64,000 nucleotides of DNA from NCBI RefSeq assembly GCF_030124375.1, contig NZ_JASKLS010000012.1, positions 91,899-155,898 on the forward strand. Direction: 5' to 3'. Positions 53,259-62,120 of this stretch are shown here, one piece after another (position 1 is the first letter of the stretch; each line of letters opens with the position of its first letter). Origin of the DNA: Sinorhizobium sp. 6-70 (GTDB lineage Bacteria; Pseudomonadota; Alphaproteobacteria; Rhizobiales; Rhizobiaceae). The position numbers and the translations under genes are program-made. Under the pieces are notes generated by a model. It saw nothing but the letters and a program-made list of their open reading frames with translations, was not told where the DNA came from and searched no databases.

Positions 53259-53552
53259 TCATGCCTCCGGATTGTTGAAGACCCAGTTGTAGGCCTTGAT
53301 CTCGACATTCGAAAAAAGACCCGCCTTGGCATAGGGATCGGCCTCGCCGATTGCCTTCGCCTCTTCAAGCGTCTCGGCTTTGACGATCACCAGGCTTCCC
53401 GTCGGCTTGCCGTCCTCGCCGAGAAAGGGGCCGGCGATCTTGAGGATGCCCTTGGCGTTGAGATCGTTGAGATAGGCGAGGTGATCGGGACGCGTATCCA
53501 GCCTGAGTTGCAGCCCGCCGGGCTTGTCCGTGCATAGAAGTGCGAAGAGCAT
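53259..53552 (-). CDS. YciI-family protein
   Basis: A 97-residue protein of the YciI/YCII family (ferredoxin-like fold). It has the conserved His in TRPDHLAYL and the acidic stretch in GEADPYAKAGLF. Relatives may be small hydrolases or dehalogenase-like enzymes, but the role is not settled. GGAGGAATC precedes the ATG. It overlaps the first possible EVE start by four bases. Confidence 0.87.
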   Translation of the reverse strand: MLFALLCTDKPGGLQLRLDTRPDHLAYLNDLNAKGILKIAGPFLGEDGKPTGSLVIVKAETLEEAKAIGEADPYAKAGLFSNVEIKAYNWVFNNPEA

Positions 53553-53577
53553 GATTCCTCCTGACGTTGTCAACCGG

Positions 53578-53612
53578 AGCGGGATGCCGGCGGAAAACCG
53601 CTTCATCCCGCT
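53578..53612. repeat. Family B-like hairpin between gpsA and the YciI gene
   Basis: The arms AGCGGGATG (53578-53586) and CATCCCGCT (53604-53612) pair perfectly around CGGAAAACCG. The strings AGCGGGATG and GGAAAACCGC are shared with the start of the family B repeats. It lies six bases beyond the gpsA stop and could act as an mRNA 3' hairpin. Confidence 0.6.
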
Positions 53613-53618
53613 GCCGAA

Positions 53619-54620
53619 TCATTCCTGGGTGATTGGTCGCGACATCAACTGCTCCAGGGCAGTGCGGACATCGAGCCTTCCGTCAATGATGGCAGCGACC
53701 GCCTCGGTAATCGGCATGTCTACGCCGAGGTCGTGTGCGACGCGGGCGGCGACCGATGCGGCAAAGGCGCCCTCGACCAGTTCCCCGCCCTGTCCGCTCG
53801 CTGGCCCGTCCCTGCCGAGCGCAATGCCGAAGCGGAGGTTACGCGACTGGTGGCTCGTCGCCGTCAGTACGAGATCGCCGAGCCCGGAGAGCCCGCGCAC
53901 GGTATCGGGTTCGCCGCCTTGGGCAACGACGAAACGCGACATTTCCGCAAGACCGCGGGAGATCAGCGCCGCACGGGCCGAATCGCCAAGACCCGCGCCC
54001 TCGACGATGCCGCAGGCAATCGCCAACACGTTCTTGAGCGCTCCGCCAAGCTGTACGCCGATGCGGTCCGCCGAGGGGTAAAGCCGAAACGTCCGGCCGG
54101 AAAGCGCTTCCGCGAGTTCCGTCGCGGTCCCGCTGTCGCGCGCCGCAACGACCATCGCCGTCGGCAGGCCCCTCGCGATATCGGCGGCAAAACCGGGACC
54201 GGACAGCACACCGATCTTGTGGCCCGGCAACTCCTCGTCGAGCACATCGGTCAGGAGCCGGCCGGTCGATTGCTCCATGCCCTTGGCGCAGGTGACGACC
54301 GTCGCATCGGTGCCGATCCGGGCGCCGTAGCTGCGAGCGGCGGCGCGATGCTCCTGCGAGGGCATGGCGAAGAGGACGATGTCGGCATCCATCAGCGCCG
54401 CGGCATCGGAGGAAAAGGCAAGTCCCGCCGGCAGCGGTATGCCGGGCAGAAATGCGTCGTTCCGGCGCGCACGGTAGCATTCCTCGACGGTCTCCTGTCG
54501 GCGGGCAAGCAATGTCACCTTGGCATTGCCGGTCGCTGCCGCGACGGCAGCGAGTGCGGTCCCGAAGGCTCCGGCTCCAACGACGACGATCTTCGGTTTT
54601 TCGCTCATTTTGTCCATCAT
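53619..54620 (-). CDS. gpsA: Glycerol-3-phosphate dehydrogenase [NAD(P)+]
   Basis: A 333-residue GpsA with the dinucleotide motif VVGAGAFGTALA, the CAKGME motif, catalytic Lys in GGALKNVLAIACG and the DLVLTATS stretch. It makes glycerol-3-phosphate for phospholipid synthesis. ATGs at 54620, 54617 and 54608 are in frame; the first overlaps the tsaD stop (ATGA), which suggests coupling and is used here. Confidence 0.93.
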   Translation of the reverse strand: MMDKMSEKPKIVVVGAGAFGTALAAVAAATGNAKVTLLARRQETVEECYRARRNDAFLPGIPLPAGLAFSSDAAALMDADIVLFAMPSQEHRAAARSYGARIGTDATVVTCAKGMEQSTGRLLTDVLDEELPGHKIGVLSGPGFAADIARGLPTAMVVAARDSGTATELAEALSGRTFRLYPSADRIGVQLGGALKNVLAIACGIVEGAGLGDSARAALISRGLAEMSRFVVAQGGEPDTVRGLSGLGDLVLTATSHQSRNLRFGIALGRDGPASGQGGELVEGAFAASVAARVAHDLGVDMPITEAVAAIIDGRLDVRTALEQLMSRPITQE

Positions 54621-55711
54621 GCCTTGGCGCCGCGCTTGCCGGAACCGAGCAATGCCTGCGCTTGGTTGTCGAGCGGCCAACGCGAGCGCGGCGCAACGTC
54701 GAGGCCATCCGCCGCCAGTCCCGCCGCCAGCCGCTCGGCGCCCGCCCAGGCGATCATCGCCGCATTGTCGGTGCAAAGCTGGAGCGGCGGCGCCACGAAG
54801 CGGAAGCCGTTCTGGTCGCAAAGCTCCTGAAGCGTCGCCCGAAGCTCCTGGTTTGCGGCAACCCCGCCGGCGACCACCAAAGCAGGCTTCGCGACAGTGG
54901 CGAACTCGCCCTTGAACCGCTTCAGCCCGCGCCCGACACGGTCCTTGAGCGTGCGTGAGATGGCGCGCTGGAACGAGGCGCAAATGTCGGCGATATCCTG
55001 CTCCGTCACCGGCTCCAGCGATTGCGCCGCCTGGCGAACCGCCGTCTTCAGGCCGGAGAAGGAAAAGTCGAGCCGCGCGTCGCCAACGAGCGGGCGCGGA
55101 AAGTCGAAGCGCTTGGGATCGCCCGTTCGGGCCGCGCGCTCGACCGCGGGGCCGCCCGGATAGGGGAGGCCGAGCAGCTTGGCGGTCTTGTCGAAGGCCT
55201 CGCCGAGCGCGTCGTCGATCGTCGTGCCCCAGCGTTCGTAGTCGCCGACGCCCTTCACCAGGATCAATTGCGTGTGGCCGCCCGAGACAAGCAGCATCAG
55301 ATAGGGGAACGTCAGGCCGTCGGTCAGCCGCGCCGTCAGCGCGTGACCTTCGAGATGGTTGACGGCATAAAGCGGCTTGCCGGTCGCCCGCGCGATCGCC
55401 TTGCCGGTCATCAGGCCGACGATCAGCCCACCGATCAGGCCGGGACCACTTGTCGCAGCGATCGCGTCGATGTCCTGAAGTTTGACGCCGGCGCGCAGCA
55501 GCGCCTCCCCGATCAGCGTGTCGAGCGCTTCGACATGGGCGCGTGCGGCAATCTCCGGAACGACGCCGCCATAGGCGCTATGCTCTTCCAGCTGGCTGAG
55601 CACGACATCGCCAAGGATCCGGCCGCTGCCGTCCTGTTCCCGCAGCACGACGGACGCCGCGGTTTCGTCGCAGCTTGTTTCGATGCCGAGGATACGCAGG
55701 GGCGCGGACAT
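54617..55711 (-). CDS. tsaD: TsaD: tRNA N6-threonylcarbamoyladenosine transferase
   Basis: A 364-residue Kae1/TsaD protein starting LRILGIETSCDETAASV, with the metal-binding HLEGH (in NHLEGHALT), LLVSGGHTQL and C-terminal CTDNAAMIAWAG. It adds the threonylcarbamoyl group to A37 of ANN-decoding tRNAs. The ATG at 55711 is preferred over a TTG at 55726. It is divergent from hemC across 75 bases, an arrangement common in alphaproteobacteria. Confidence 0.95.
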   Translation of the reverse strand: MSAPLRILGIETSCDETAASVVLREQDGSGRILGDVVLSQLEEHSAYGGVVPEIAARAHVEALDTLIGEALLRAGVKLQDIDAIAATSGPGLIGGLIVGLMTGKAIARATGKPLYAVNHLEGHALTARLTDGLTFPYLMLLVSGGHTQLILVKGVGDYERWGTTIDDALGEAFDKTAKLLGLPYPGGPAVERAARTGDPKRFDFPRPLVGDARLDFSFSGLKTAVRQAAQSLEPVTEQDIADICASFQRAISRTLKDRVGRGLKRFKGEFATVAKPALVVAGGVAANQELRATLQELCDQNGFRFVAPPLQLCTDNAAMIAWAGAERLAAGLAADGLDVAPRSRWPLDNQAQALLGSGKRGAKA

Positions 55712-55786
55712 AGGTGGTCTACTCAAAGATTGCGGTCGAACCGAAAGGTGGGTACACCGATCTCCGGTAACAATGGATGATCAAGG

Positions 55787-56716
55787 ATGCAAACGAAACC
55801 TTTCCGCATCGGCACGCGCGGCAGCCCGCTGGCGCTCGCCCAGACGCATGAAACGCGCGACCGGCTGGCCGCTGCTCATGGTCTGCCGCCGGAAATGTTC
55901 GAGATCGTGATCCTGTCCACCAAGGGAGACCGGATCACCGACCGATCGCTTTCGGAAATCGGCGGCAAAGGCCTGTTCACCGAGGAGCTCGAGCAGCAGC
56001 TTTTGTCGGGCGAACTCGATTTCGCCGTGCATTCGTCGAAGGACATGCCGACGAAGCTCCCCGACGGGCTGTTCCTCTCCGCCTTCCTGCCGCGCGAGGA
56101 CATTCGCGACGCCTTTGTCGGGCGGACGGCGCAGAAACTCCTGGACCTGCCGCGCGGCGCCACCGTCGGCTCGTCGTCGCTGCGTCGTCAGGCGCTCATT
56201 CGCCGCCTGCGGCCAGACATCAACGTGATCACCTATCGCGGCCAGGTCGAAACGCGGCTGCGCAAGCTCGCCGAAGGCCAGGTCGACGGCACGTTGCTCG
56301 CCTATGCCGGCTTGAAGCGGCTCGGCATGACCGACGTGCCGACCGAACTGCTCGATCCGGAAGAGTTCCCACCGGCGCCGGCGCAAGGAGCGATCTGCAT
56401 CGAAAGCCGGATCGGTGACACACGGGTCAATACGCTGCTTGCCGCCATCGACGACCCGCGCACCCATGAGGCCGTCTCCTGCGAGCGCGGTTTTCTGGCG
56501 ACGCTCGACGGTTCCTGCCGCACACCGATCGCCGGCCACGCCCAATCGGACGGCACGCATATCCGCTTTTCCGGGATGATCCTGACGCCGGATGGCGCAA
56601 CCTGCCATCACATCACCGTCGAGGGCAAGGCGGCGGAGGCGACCGAACTCGGGCGGAAGGCGGGCGAAGAGATCCGCGCCAAGGCGGGGCCGGGATTCTT
56701 TTCGAGCTGGACGTGA
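55787..56716 (+). CDS. hemC: Porphobilinogen deaminase (hydroxymethylbilane synthase)
   Basis: A 309-residue HemC starting with FRIGTRGSPLALAQT. It has the catalytic Asp region HSSKDMPT, the Arg-rich GSSSLRRQA and the dipyrromethane-binding Cys244 in LDGSCRTPI. It joins four porphobilinogens into hydroxymethylbilane for heme. The hemD start follows four bases after the stop. Confidence 0.96.
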   Translation: MQTKPFRIGTRGSPLALAQTHETRDRLAAAHGLPPEMFEIVILSTKGDRITDRSLSEIGGKGLFTEELEQQLLSGELDFAVHSSKDMPTKLPDGLFLSAFLPREDIRDAFVGRTAQKLLDLPRGATVGSSSLRRQALIRRLRPDINVITYRGQVETRLRKLAEGQVDGTLLAYAGLKRLGMTDVPTELLDPEEFPPAPAQGAICIESRIGDTRVNTLLAAIDDPRTHEAVSCERGFLATLDGSCRTPIAGHAQSDGTHIRFSGMILTPDGATCHHITVEGKAAEATELGRKAGEEIRAKAGPGFFSSWT

Positions 56717-56720
56717 GCCG

Positions 56721-57434
56721 ATGCGCGTGCTCGTCACCCGGCCGCGTCCCGCCGCTGCCGCGACGGCGCTGAAGCTCGAGGCGATGGGCCACGAAGCGAT
56801 CCTGCTGCCGCTGATGCAGGCAGAGCATCTTCTGGCTGCTGTCGAGACCGCTTTGAAACAAGGCCATCGCGCCATCGCGCTGACGAGCGCGGAAGCAACC
56901 CGCGTGCTGGCCGCGCTGGGTGGCGCGCTTGAACCGCACGTTGCAACACCGCTCTTCTGTGTCGGCCAGGCGACCGGCCGAGCCGCCGCGGACCTCGGAT
57001 TCGCGGACATGCATATCGGACCGGGGACAGGCGAAGGTCTCGCCGAAACCATCGCGGCCGCGTTCGGCGCGACGCCTCCTGGACCGCTGCTCTATCTTGC
57101 CGGTTCGCCTCGCTCCGATGGCCTCGAACGGGCGCTACGGCAGCGCGGCATCGATCACCGGACCGTCGAATGCTATCGGATGACGCCAGTCGACCATCGC
57201 CCGGACGAGCTCTCCGGTCTTCTGCGCGCGGGGCAGTTTGAAGCCGTACTGCTCTATTCCCGTGAAGCCGCGCGGCAGTTTGCGGCCCTGCTGTTGCGGA
57301 GCCGTCTCAGCGCCGCGGCGTTTTCCCGGCGCTATCTCTGCTTGAGTGCAGCGATCGCGGAGGGCTTGCCGCCCGACGCAACGGTGGAAGTCGCAGCAAT
57401 GCCCGACGAGGAGCACCTTCTGCAGCTTCTTTGA
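56721..57434 (+). CDS. hemD: Uroporphyrinogen-III synthase
   Basis: A 237-residue HemD starting MRVLVTRPRPAAAATA, with the late family motifs AVLLYSREAARQFAALL and CLSAAIAEGL. HemD sequences vary widely, but the hemC neighbour makes this secure. It cyclises hydroxymethylbilane to uroporphyrinogen III. The ATG at 56721 lies four bases after hemC; the frame extends back inside hemC without support. Confidence 0.9.
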   Translation: MRVLVTRPRPAAAATALKLEAMGHEAILLPLMQAEHLLAAVETALKQGHRAIALTSAEATRVLAALGGALEPHVATPLFCVGQATGRAAADLGFADMHIGPGTGEGLAETIAAAFGATPPGPLLYLAGSPRSDGLERALRQRGIDHRTVECYRMTPVDHRPDELSGLLRAGQFEAVLLYSREAARQFAALLLRSRLSAAAFSRRYLCLSAAIAEGLPPDATVEVAAMPDEEHLLQLL

Positions 57435-57641
57435 TCCGGCCGCGAAGCGCTATCCGGGCGCAACCATGTTCGAGGCGTGAACAGCAAAGCCGGCAGCGGT
57501 TTTCCGCGCACGTGCCGCCCTTCAATCGGGTCATCTAGCGGCATTTCCGCCAAAAACGGAGTTGGGGGCTTTCCCTCAGGAGTTCGCCTGACTAGGTTTG
57601 TCATAATAGGCCGACTGGCAATGCAACGGTAAGAGGTCACC

Positions 57642-58883
57642 ATGGTATCGGAAAACCCGCCGCGCCGCTCGAAATCCGAGAAGGAGCCGCTGACGATCGA
57701 CCTCCAGGCGGAAAAGACGGCGGCCGGCGAAGCCGAATCTGTCGCAGACCAGGAACCGGTCACCGACAAGCCCGCCGAGTTTTCGGCGGACCAGGCAGAA
57801 AGCGAAAACGCGGCCGACACCGCCGACGCGAAGGAACAGACGGAGGACGAGCGCGCCGATGCCGCCGCGGCCGCCTTCGACGAAGAGCCGCCGCACCTGA
57901 GCGAGGAGACGATGGTGCAGCCGGCACAGCAGCGACAGGCGACGAGCGCGGGCGCGCTGGCGGCCGGCATTCTCGGCGGTCTCGTGGCGCTGCTCGGCGC
58001 CGGCGTGCTGCAATATGCCGGTTATATTCCGGCGCTCGGTCCCGATCGCGGCAATGCCGCCCTCGACCACGGCCTCGCGAGCGAAATCGAGGCAATCAAG
58101 GCGCAGATCGCATCGCAATCGGCGCCCGCGAATATCGCCCCACTGGAGAGCCGTCTTGCGGCGCTGGAACAGGCAGCCAAGGAGCCGGGCGGGGCGGGCG
58201 CGCCGCAGATCACCGCGCTCGAAGCCGACGTCGCAAACCTGACCAAAGAAATCGCCGGGCTGAAAGCCAGTCTCGCCGATGCCGAACAGTCGGCAGCTGC
58301 CGCCAAGGCCGAGCTTGCAGGGCGCATCGACCAGGCGGAACAAAAGCTCAACGAGCCGGTCAACGACATAGAGATGGCGAAGGCCGTCGCCGTCACCGCA
58401 CTGAAGACAGCGATCGATCGCGGCGGGCCTTTCCTGGCCGAGCTTGGCGCACTGCGCAGCATTGCGCCTGACGACGCGACGGTGAAGGATCTGGCTCAAG
58501 ACGCCGCGACCGGTGTGGCGACGCGGACCGACCTTCGCGCTGCTTTCCCGCAAACGGCGGACGCGATGCTCGATCGGCTCAACCAGCCCGATCCGAACGA
58601 GGGCATTTTCGCCCGCCTCGTCTCGAGCGCCATGTCCGGCATACGCATCCGGCCGGTCGGCAGCGTCGAGGGCGACACGCCGGAAGCTGTGATCGCGCGC
58701 ATTGAGGACAAGCTCAACAATGGCGACCTCAAGGGCGCATCCCTGGAGTGGGGCGGCCTGCCCGAACCGGCGAAATCGGCCGGGGCGGAGTTCAAGGCGA
58801 AACTCGATCAGCGCCTGCGCGTCGAGACCGCCATCGATGCCGCCGTGGCGCAGACCATGACGCGTACCGGCACCGCCGGCTAA
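57642..58883 (+). CDS. Mitofilin/Mic60-like inner membrane protein
   Basis: A 413-residue protein. The N-terminal 100 residues are acidic and disordered-looking. One membrane segment follows (about 104-129, GALAAGILGGLVALLGAGVLQYAG), then a coiled coil (about 150-250, including LEADVANLTKEIAGLKASLADAEQ) and a C-terminal helical domain. This is the layout of alphaproteobacterial Mic60 homologues, the relatives of mitochondrial cristae-forming mitofilin. The gene sits between hemD and hemY, the conserved location of bacterial mic60. It probably shapes or links the inner membrane envelope. Confidence 0.82.
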   Translation: MVSENPPRRSKSEKEPLTIDLQAEKTAAGEAESVADQEPVTDKPAEFSADQAESENAADTADAKEQTEDERADAAAAAFDEEPPHLSEETMVQPAQQRQATSAGALAAGILGGLVALLGAGVLQYAGYIPALGPDRGNAALDHGLASEIEAIKAQIASQSAPANIAPLESRLAALEQAAKEPGGAGAPQITALEADVANLTKEIAGLKASLADAEQSAAAAKAELAGRIDQAEQKLNEPVNDIEMAKAVAVTALKTAIDRGGPFLAELGALRSIAPDDATVKDLAQDAATGVATRTDLRAAFPQTADAMLDRLNQPDPNEGIFARLVSSAMSGIRIRPVGSVEGDTPEAVIARIEDKLNNGDLKGASLEWGGLPEPAKSAGAEFKAKLDQRLRVETAIDAAVAQTMTRTGTAG

Positions 58884-58902
58884 AAGGAGGGAAGAGGAAT
58901 AG

Positions 58903-60519
58903 ATGATCCGTATATTGTTCTTCATCCTTTTCGTGCTGTGTCTCGGTCTCGGCTTTGCGTGGCTGGCGGATCGACCGGGGGAACTGTCGCTGATCTGGCA
59001 GGGACAGCGCATCGAAATGACGCTGATGCGCGCCGCCTCCATCCTCATCTCGCTCTTTGCCGCCGTCCTGATCGTCGTCTGGCTGATCCGGACGATCTGG
59101 CTGTCGCCCCATACCGTCACGCGCTATTTCCGCGCCCGCAAGCGCGATCGCGGCTACCAGGCGCTTTCGACGGGGCTGATCGCCGCCGGCGCCGGCGATG
59201 CCAATCTTGCCCGCAAGATGTCGGCGCGAAGCCGGGGCCTGATCAGCGCCGACCAGGAGCCGCTCATCCACCTGCTTGAGGCCCAGACCGCGCTGATCGA
59301 AGGCAAATACGACGATGCGCGCAAGAAATTCGAGCTGATGGCCGACGATCCCGAAACGCGGGAACTCGGCCTGCGCGGCCTGTTCCTCGAAGCCAAGCGG
59401 CTCGGCGCCAACGAGGCAGCCCGGCAATATGCGGAGCGCGCCGCGGAGAAGGCGCCGCACCTGCCATGGGCAACGCTGGCGACGCTGGATCACCGCAGCC
59501 AGGCAGGACAATGGGACGAGGCGATCCGCCTTCTCGACCAGAGTCGCACCGCCAACGTCCTCGACCGCAAGGAGGCGGACCGGAAGAAGGCCGTGCTTCT
59601 CACCGCCCGCGCGATGGCGAAGCTCGACGCCGACCCGAAAGCGGCGCGCGACGACGGCCTTGCCGCGCTGAAGCTCGACGACAGTCTGGTACCGGCGGCG
59701 CTGGTAACGGCCAAGGCGCTGTTCCGCGAAGACAATCTGCGCAAGGGCGCGGGGATTCTCGAAAGGATGTGGAAGCAGCAGCCGCATCCGGACGTGGCAA
59801 GGCTCTACGTCAGGGCGCGCGGAGGCGATTCCGCCCTCGACCGTTTGAAGCGTGCAAAGAAGCTCGAATCGCTCCGCAGCAACAATGCCGTCGCCCTGTC
59901 AGCAGTCGCGGAGACCGCACTCGAGGCACGCGAACTGCCGCTTGCCCGTACCAAGGCGGAGACTGCGGCGCGGCTCGAGCCGACGGAAAGCGTCTTCCTG
60001 CTGCTCGCCGATATCGAAGAGGCGGACACCGGCGACGAGGGCCGCATCCGCCATTGGATGGCGCAGGCGCTGCGCAGTCCGCGCGATCCGGCCTGGACCG
60101 CCGACGGCGTCACTTCGCCGTCGTGGCTGCCGGTATCGCCGGTCAGCGGCAGGCTCGACGCCTTCGAATGGAAGGCCCCGGCCTTGCAGCTTTCCGACAA
60201 GCTCGCAAATGGCCATCCGAGCGCCGAGGAGGCGATCCGCAGTCTCCCGCCAGTCGCAACCGCCGAGCACGTGGCAGCGCGCGCGACGACCGAACCGGCA
60301 CCGGCGGCAGTAACTCCAGCCGTTCTGGAGGCCGAGCGTGAGACAGTGATCAAGGTTCCGGAGAGGAAGGAAGCTGCTCCCTCTCCTGCAAAGAAAAAGG
60401 AAGAGACCGCCGAGGAAGAGTCGGCTCCCTTCTTCGGCCGGCCGCCGGACGATCCCGGCGTTCGCGAGGCGACGGCCGGGGAAAAGGGGTCGGACAAGGC
60501 AGGCTTCCGGCTGTTTTGA
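58903..60519 (+). CDS. hemY: HemY N-terminal-domain TPR membrane protein
   Basis: A 538-residue protein with two N-terminal membrane segments (about 2-21 and 44-64), the HemY_N signature (FAWLADRPGELSLIWQGQRIEM) and a helical TPR-like region to about residue 430. The C-terminus is charged and disordered. HemY proteins of this type are tied to heme biosynthesis but are not the protoporphyrinogen oxidase of the same name. It follows the mic60-like gene by 19 bases. Confidence 0.9.
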   Translation: MIRILFFILFVLCLGLGFAWLADRPGELSLIWQGQRIEMTLMRAASILISLFAAVLIVVWLIRTIWLSPHTVTRYFRARKRDRGYQALSTGLIAAGAGDANLARKMSARSRGLISADQEPLIHLLEAQTALIEGKYDDARKKFELMADDPETRELGLRGLFLEAKRLGANEAARQYAERAAEKAPHLPWATLATLDHRSQAGQWDEAIRLLDQSRTANVLDRKEADRKKAVLLTARAMAKLDADPKAARDDGLAALKLDDSLVPAALVTAKALFREDNLRKGAGILERMWKQQPHPDVARLYVRARGGDSALDRLKRAKKLESLRSNNAVALSAVAETALEARELPLARTKAETAARLEPTESVFLLLADIEEADTGDEGRIRHWMAQALRSPRDPAWTADGVTSPSWLPVSPVSGRLDAFEWKAPALQLSDKLANGHPSAEEAIRSLPPVATAEHVAARATTEPAPAAVTPAVLEAERETVIKVPERKEAAPSPAKKKEETAEEESAPFFGRPPDDPGVREATAGEKGSDKAGFRLF

Positions 60520-60543
60520 ACTTCGAAGACTGTGGGCGAAGAC

Positions 60544-61026
60544 ATGTTAGAACGGTTTCAAGCATTCCTCGAAAGCTTGGCAGGCTCCGCGGCGCCGATC
60601 AAAAAAGGCGATCCGCGCGTCGCCGTGATCGCTCTGTGCCTCCAGGTCATGGAGGCCGACGGCACCGTCCTGGCTGCCGAGCGCCGCAAGATGCGCGAGA
60701 TCATCAAGGAGCACTATAAACTCGACGATGCGCGCCTCAATAGGCTCGTCGAGGCAGGCGAGACCGCCGAAAGCGAGGCGATCGACTTCTACAAGTTCAC
60801 CACCGAAATCAAGCGCGAGCTCTCCGAGGAGCAGCGGATCGAGCTCGTCGGCATGCTGTGGGAGATCGTCTATGCCGATGGCGTCCGCAACGAAATCGAA
60901 GATCACGTGATCTGGCGGATCGCCGACCTTCTGGGCGTATCCGGGCGCGACCGCATCTTGAAGCGGCAAGAAGTTGCCGCCAGGATCGACGCGAAGGAGA
61001 AGAACGACACGCAGCAGGAAGACTGA
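60544..61026 (+). CDS. TerB-domain protein
   Basis: A 160-residue all-helical TerB-family protein. Two related halves each carry an ADG-x-E motif (MEADGTVLAAERRKM and VYADGVRNEIEDHVIW), the acidic metal-binding sites of this fold. There is no sign of other ter genes, so tellurite resistance is not implied. The ATG at 60544 is used; a GTG at 60532 is possible. It starts 24 bases after hemY and one base before the next gene, so it belongs to the heme operon tail. Confidence 0.85.
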   Translation: MLERFQAFLESLAGSAAPIKKGDPRVAVIALCLQVMEADGTVLAAERRKMREIIKEHYKLDDARLNRLVEAGETAESEAIDFYKFTTEIKRELSEEQRIELVGMLWEIVYADGVRNEIEDHVIWRIADLLGVSGRDRILKRQEVAARIDAKEKNDTQQED

Positions 61027-61027
61027 A

Positions 61028-61777
61028 ATGCCTGCAGGGGCCGATGACGTCAAAAGACCAATCCTCATAATCCTGCATCAGGAGCGATCGAGCGCCGGCC
61101 GTGTGGGGCAGATTCTCCAGCACAAGGGCTTTGCACTCGACATCCGCCGCCCCGCGCTCGGCGACGAGCTGCCGCCGACGCTGGAGGCCCATTCCGGAAC
61201 CATCGTCTTCGGCGGCCCGATGAGCGCCAACGACGAGGAAGAGTTCGTCCGCCGCGAGATCGACTGGTTGTCGGTCCCACTTCTCGAGAACAAGCCCTAT
61301 CTCGGCATCTGCCTGGGCGCGCAGATGCTGGCCCGCAACCTCGGCGGCAAGGTCGCGCCGCATCACGAGGGCATGACGGAAATTGGCTGGTATCCGCTGA
61401 AGGCCACCGAAGCCGGCAAGGCGCTGATCGACTGGCCGGCCATGGTCTATCACTTCCACCGGGAAGGCTTCGATCTACCTTCCGGCGCCGAGCTGCTGGC
61501 GACCGGGGAGACCTATCCGAACCAGGCCTTCCGCTACGGCGAGAACGCCTGGGGCATTCAGTTTCACGGCGAACTGACGCGCGCGATGATGCATCGCTGG
61601 GTGGTCCACGGTGCACACCGCTTCGTGCTGCCCGGCGCCCAGATCGGCAAGGCGCATCTCGAGGGGCGCATGATTCACGATCACCCTTTGCGGACCTGGA
61701 TGGAGAATTTCCTCGAACTGATTTTTTTGCGCGGCGGGGAGGCAGCTGGCGCACCCGAAGGGCAAGACCGAGGCTAA
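61028..61777 (+). CDS. Class I glutamine amidotransferase-domain protein
   Basis: A 249-residue class I glutaminase domain with a complete triad: C95 (GICLGAQM), H180 and E182 (IQFHGELT). It is a stand-alone domain of GMP-synthase-like type (YfeJ-like), with no synthetase partner nearby. The acceptor of the ammonia is unknown. It starts one base after the TerB gene and is the last gene of the plus-strand heme cluster. A tandem repeat array follows 27 bases after the stop. Confidence 0.87.
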   Translation: MPAGADDVKRPILIILHQERSSAGRVGQILQHKGFALDIRRPALGDELPPTLEAHSGTIVFGGPMSANDEEEFVRREIDWLSVPLLENKPYLGICLGAQMLARNLGGKVAPHHEGMTEIGWYPLKATEAGKALIDWPAMVYHFHREGFDLPSGAELLATGETYPNQAFRYGENAWGIQFHGELTRAMMHRWVVHGAHRFVLPGAQIGKAHLEGRMIHDHPLRTWMENFLELIFLRGGEAAGAPEGQDRG

Positions 61778-61804
61778 CGAGACCGGGTCCGCAGCCCTCC
61801 TGCG

Positions 61805-62112
61805 CTACTACATGATTCCTTAAATCGTAGCCGATTTAAGGACAAAATCATGCAGAAAATCAAAGTGCTACAGCGTCCTTTGCGCGTCTGATCAGACGCG
61901 CGGCGCTACTGCATGATTCCTTAAATCGTGCCCGATTTAAGAGCAAAATCATGCAGAAAATCAAAGTGCTACAGCGTCCTTTGCGCGTCTGATCAGACGC
62001 GCGGCGCTACTGCATGATTCCTTAAATCGTGCCCGATTTAAGGGCAAAATCATGCAGAAAATCAAGTGCTACAGCGTCCTTTGCGCGTCTGATCAGACGC
62101 GCGGCGCTGTAG
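61805..62112 (+). repeat. Tandem triple array of family A repeats (copies 3-5)
   Basis: Three near-identical copies of the double palindrome start at 61805, 61906 and 62007, a 101-base period. Each has CATGATTCCTTAAATCG...CGATTTAAG...AAAATCATG, then CAGCGTCCTTTGCGCGTCTG and CAGACGCGCGGCGCT. They differ only at a few positions (GTAGCC/GTGCCC, GACAAA/AGCAAA/GGCAAA, one base missing in the last). The array fills the gap between two convergent genes. Confidence 0.9.
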
Positions 62113-62120
62113 GTGTGCGA

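Noticed and set aside
60544..61026. Tellurite resistance determinant
   Set aside because: Only a lone TerB-like domain is present, without terC, terD or terE genes, and it belongs to the heme operon tail.
61805..62112. Possible CRISPR array
   Set aside because: The period is 101 bases and the whole unit is repeated, with no variable spacers and no cas genes. It is a tandem repeat of a palindromic element.
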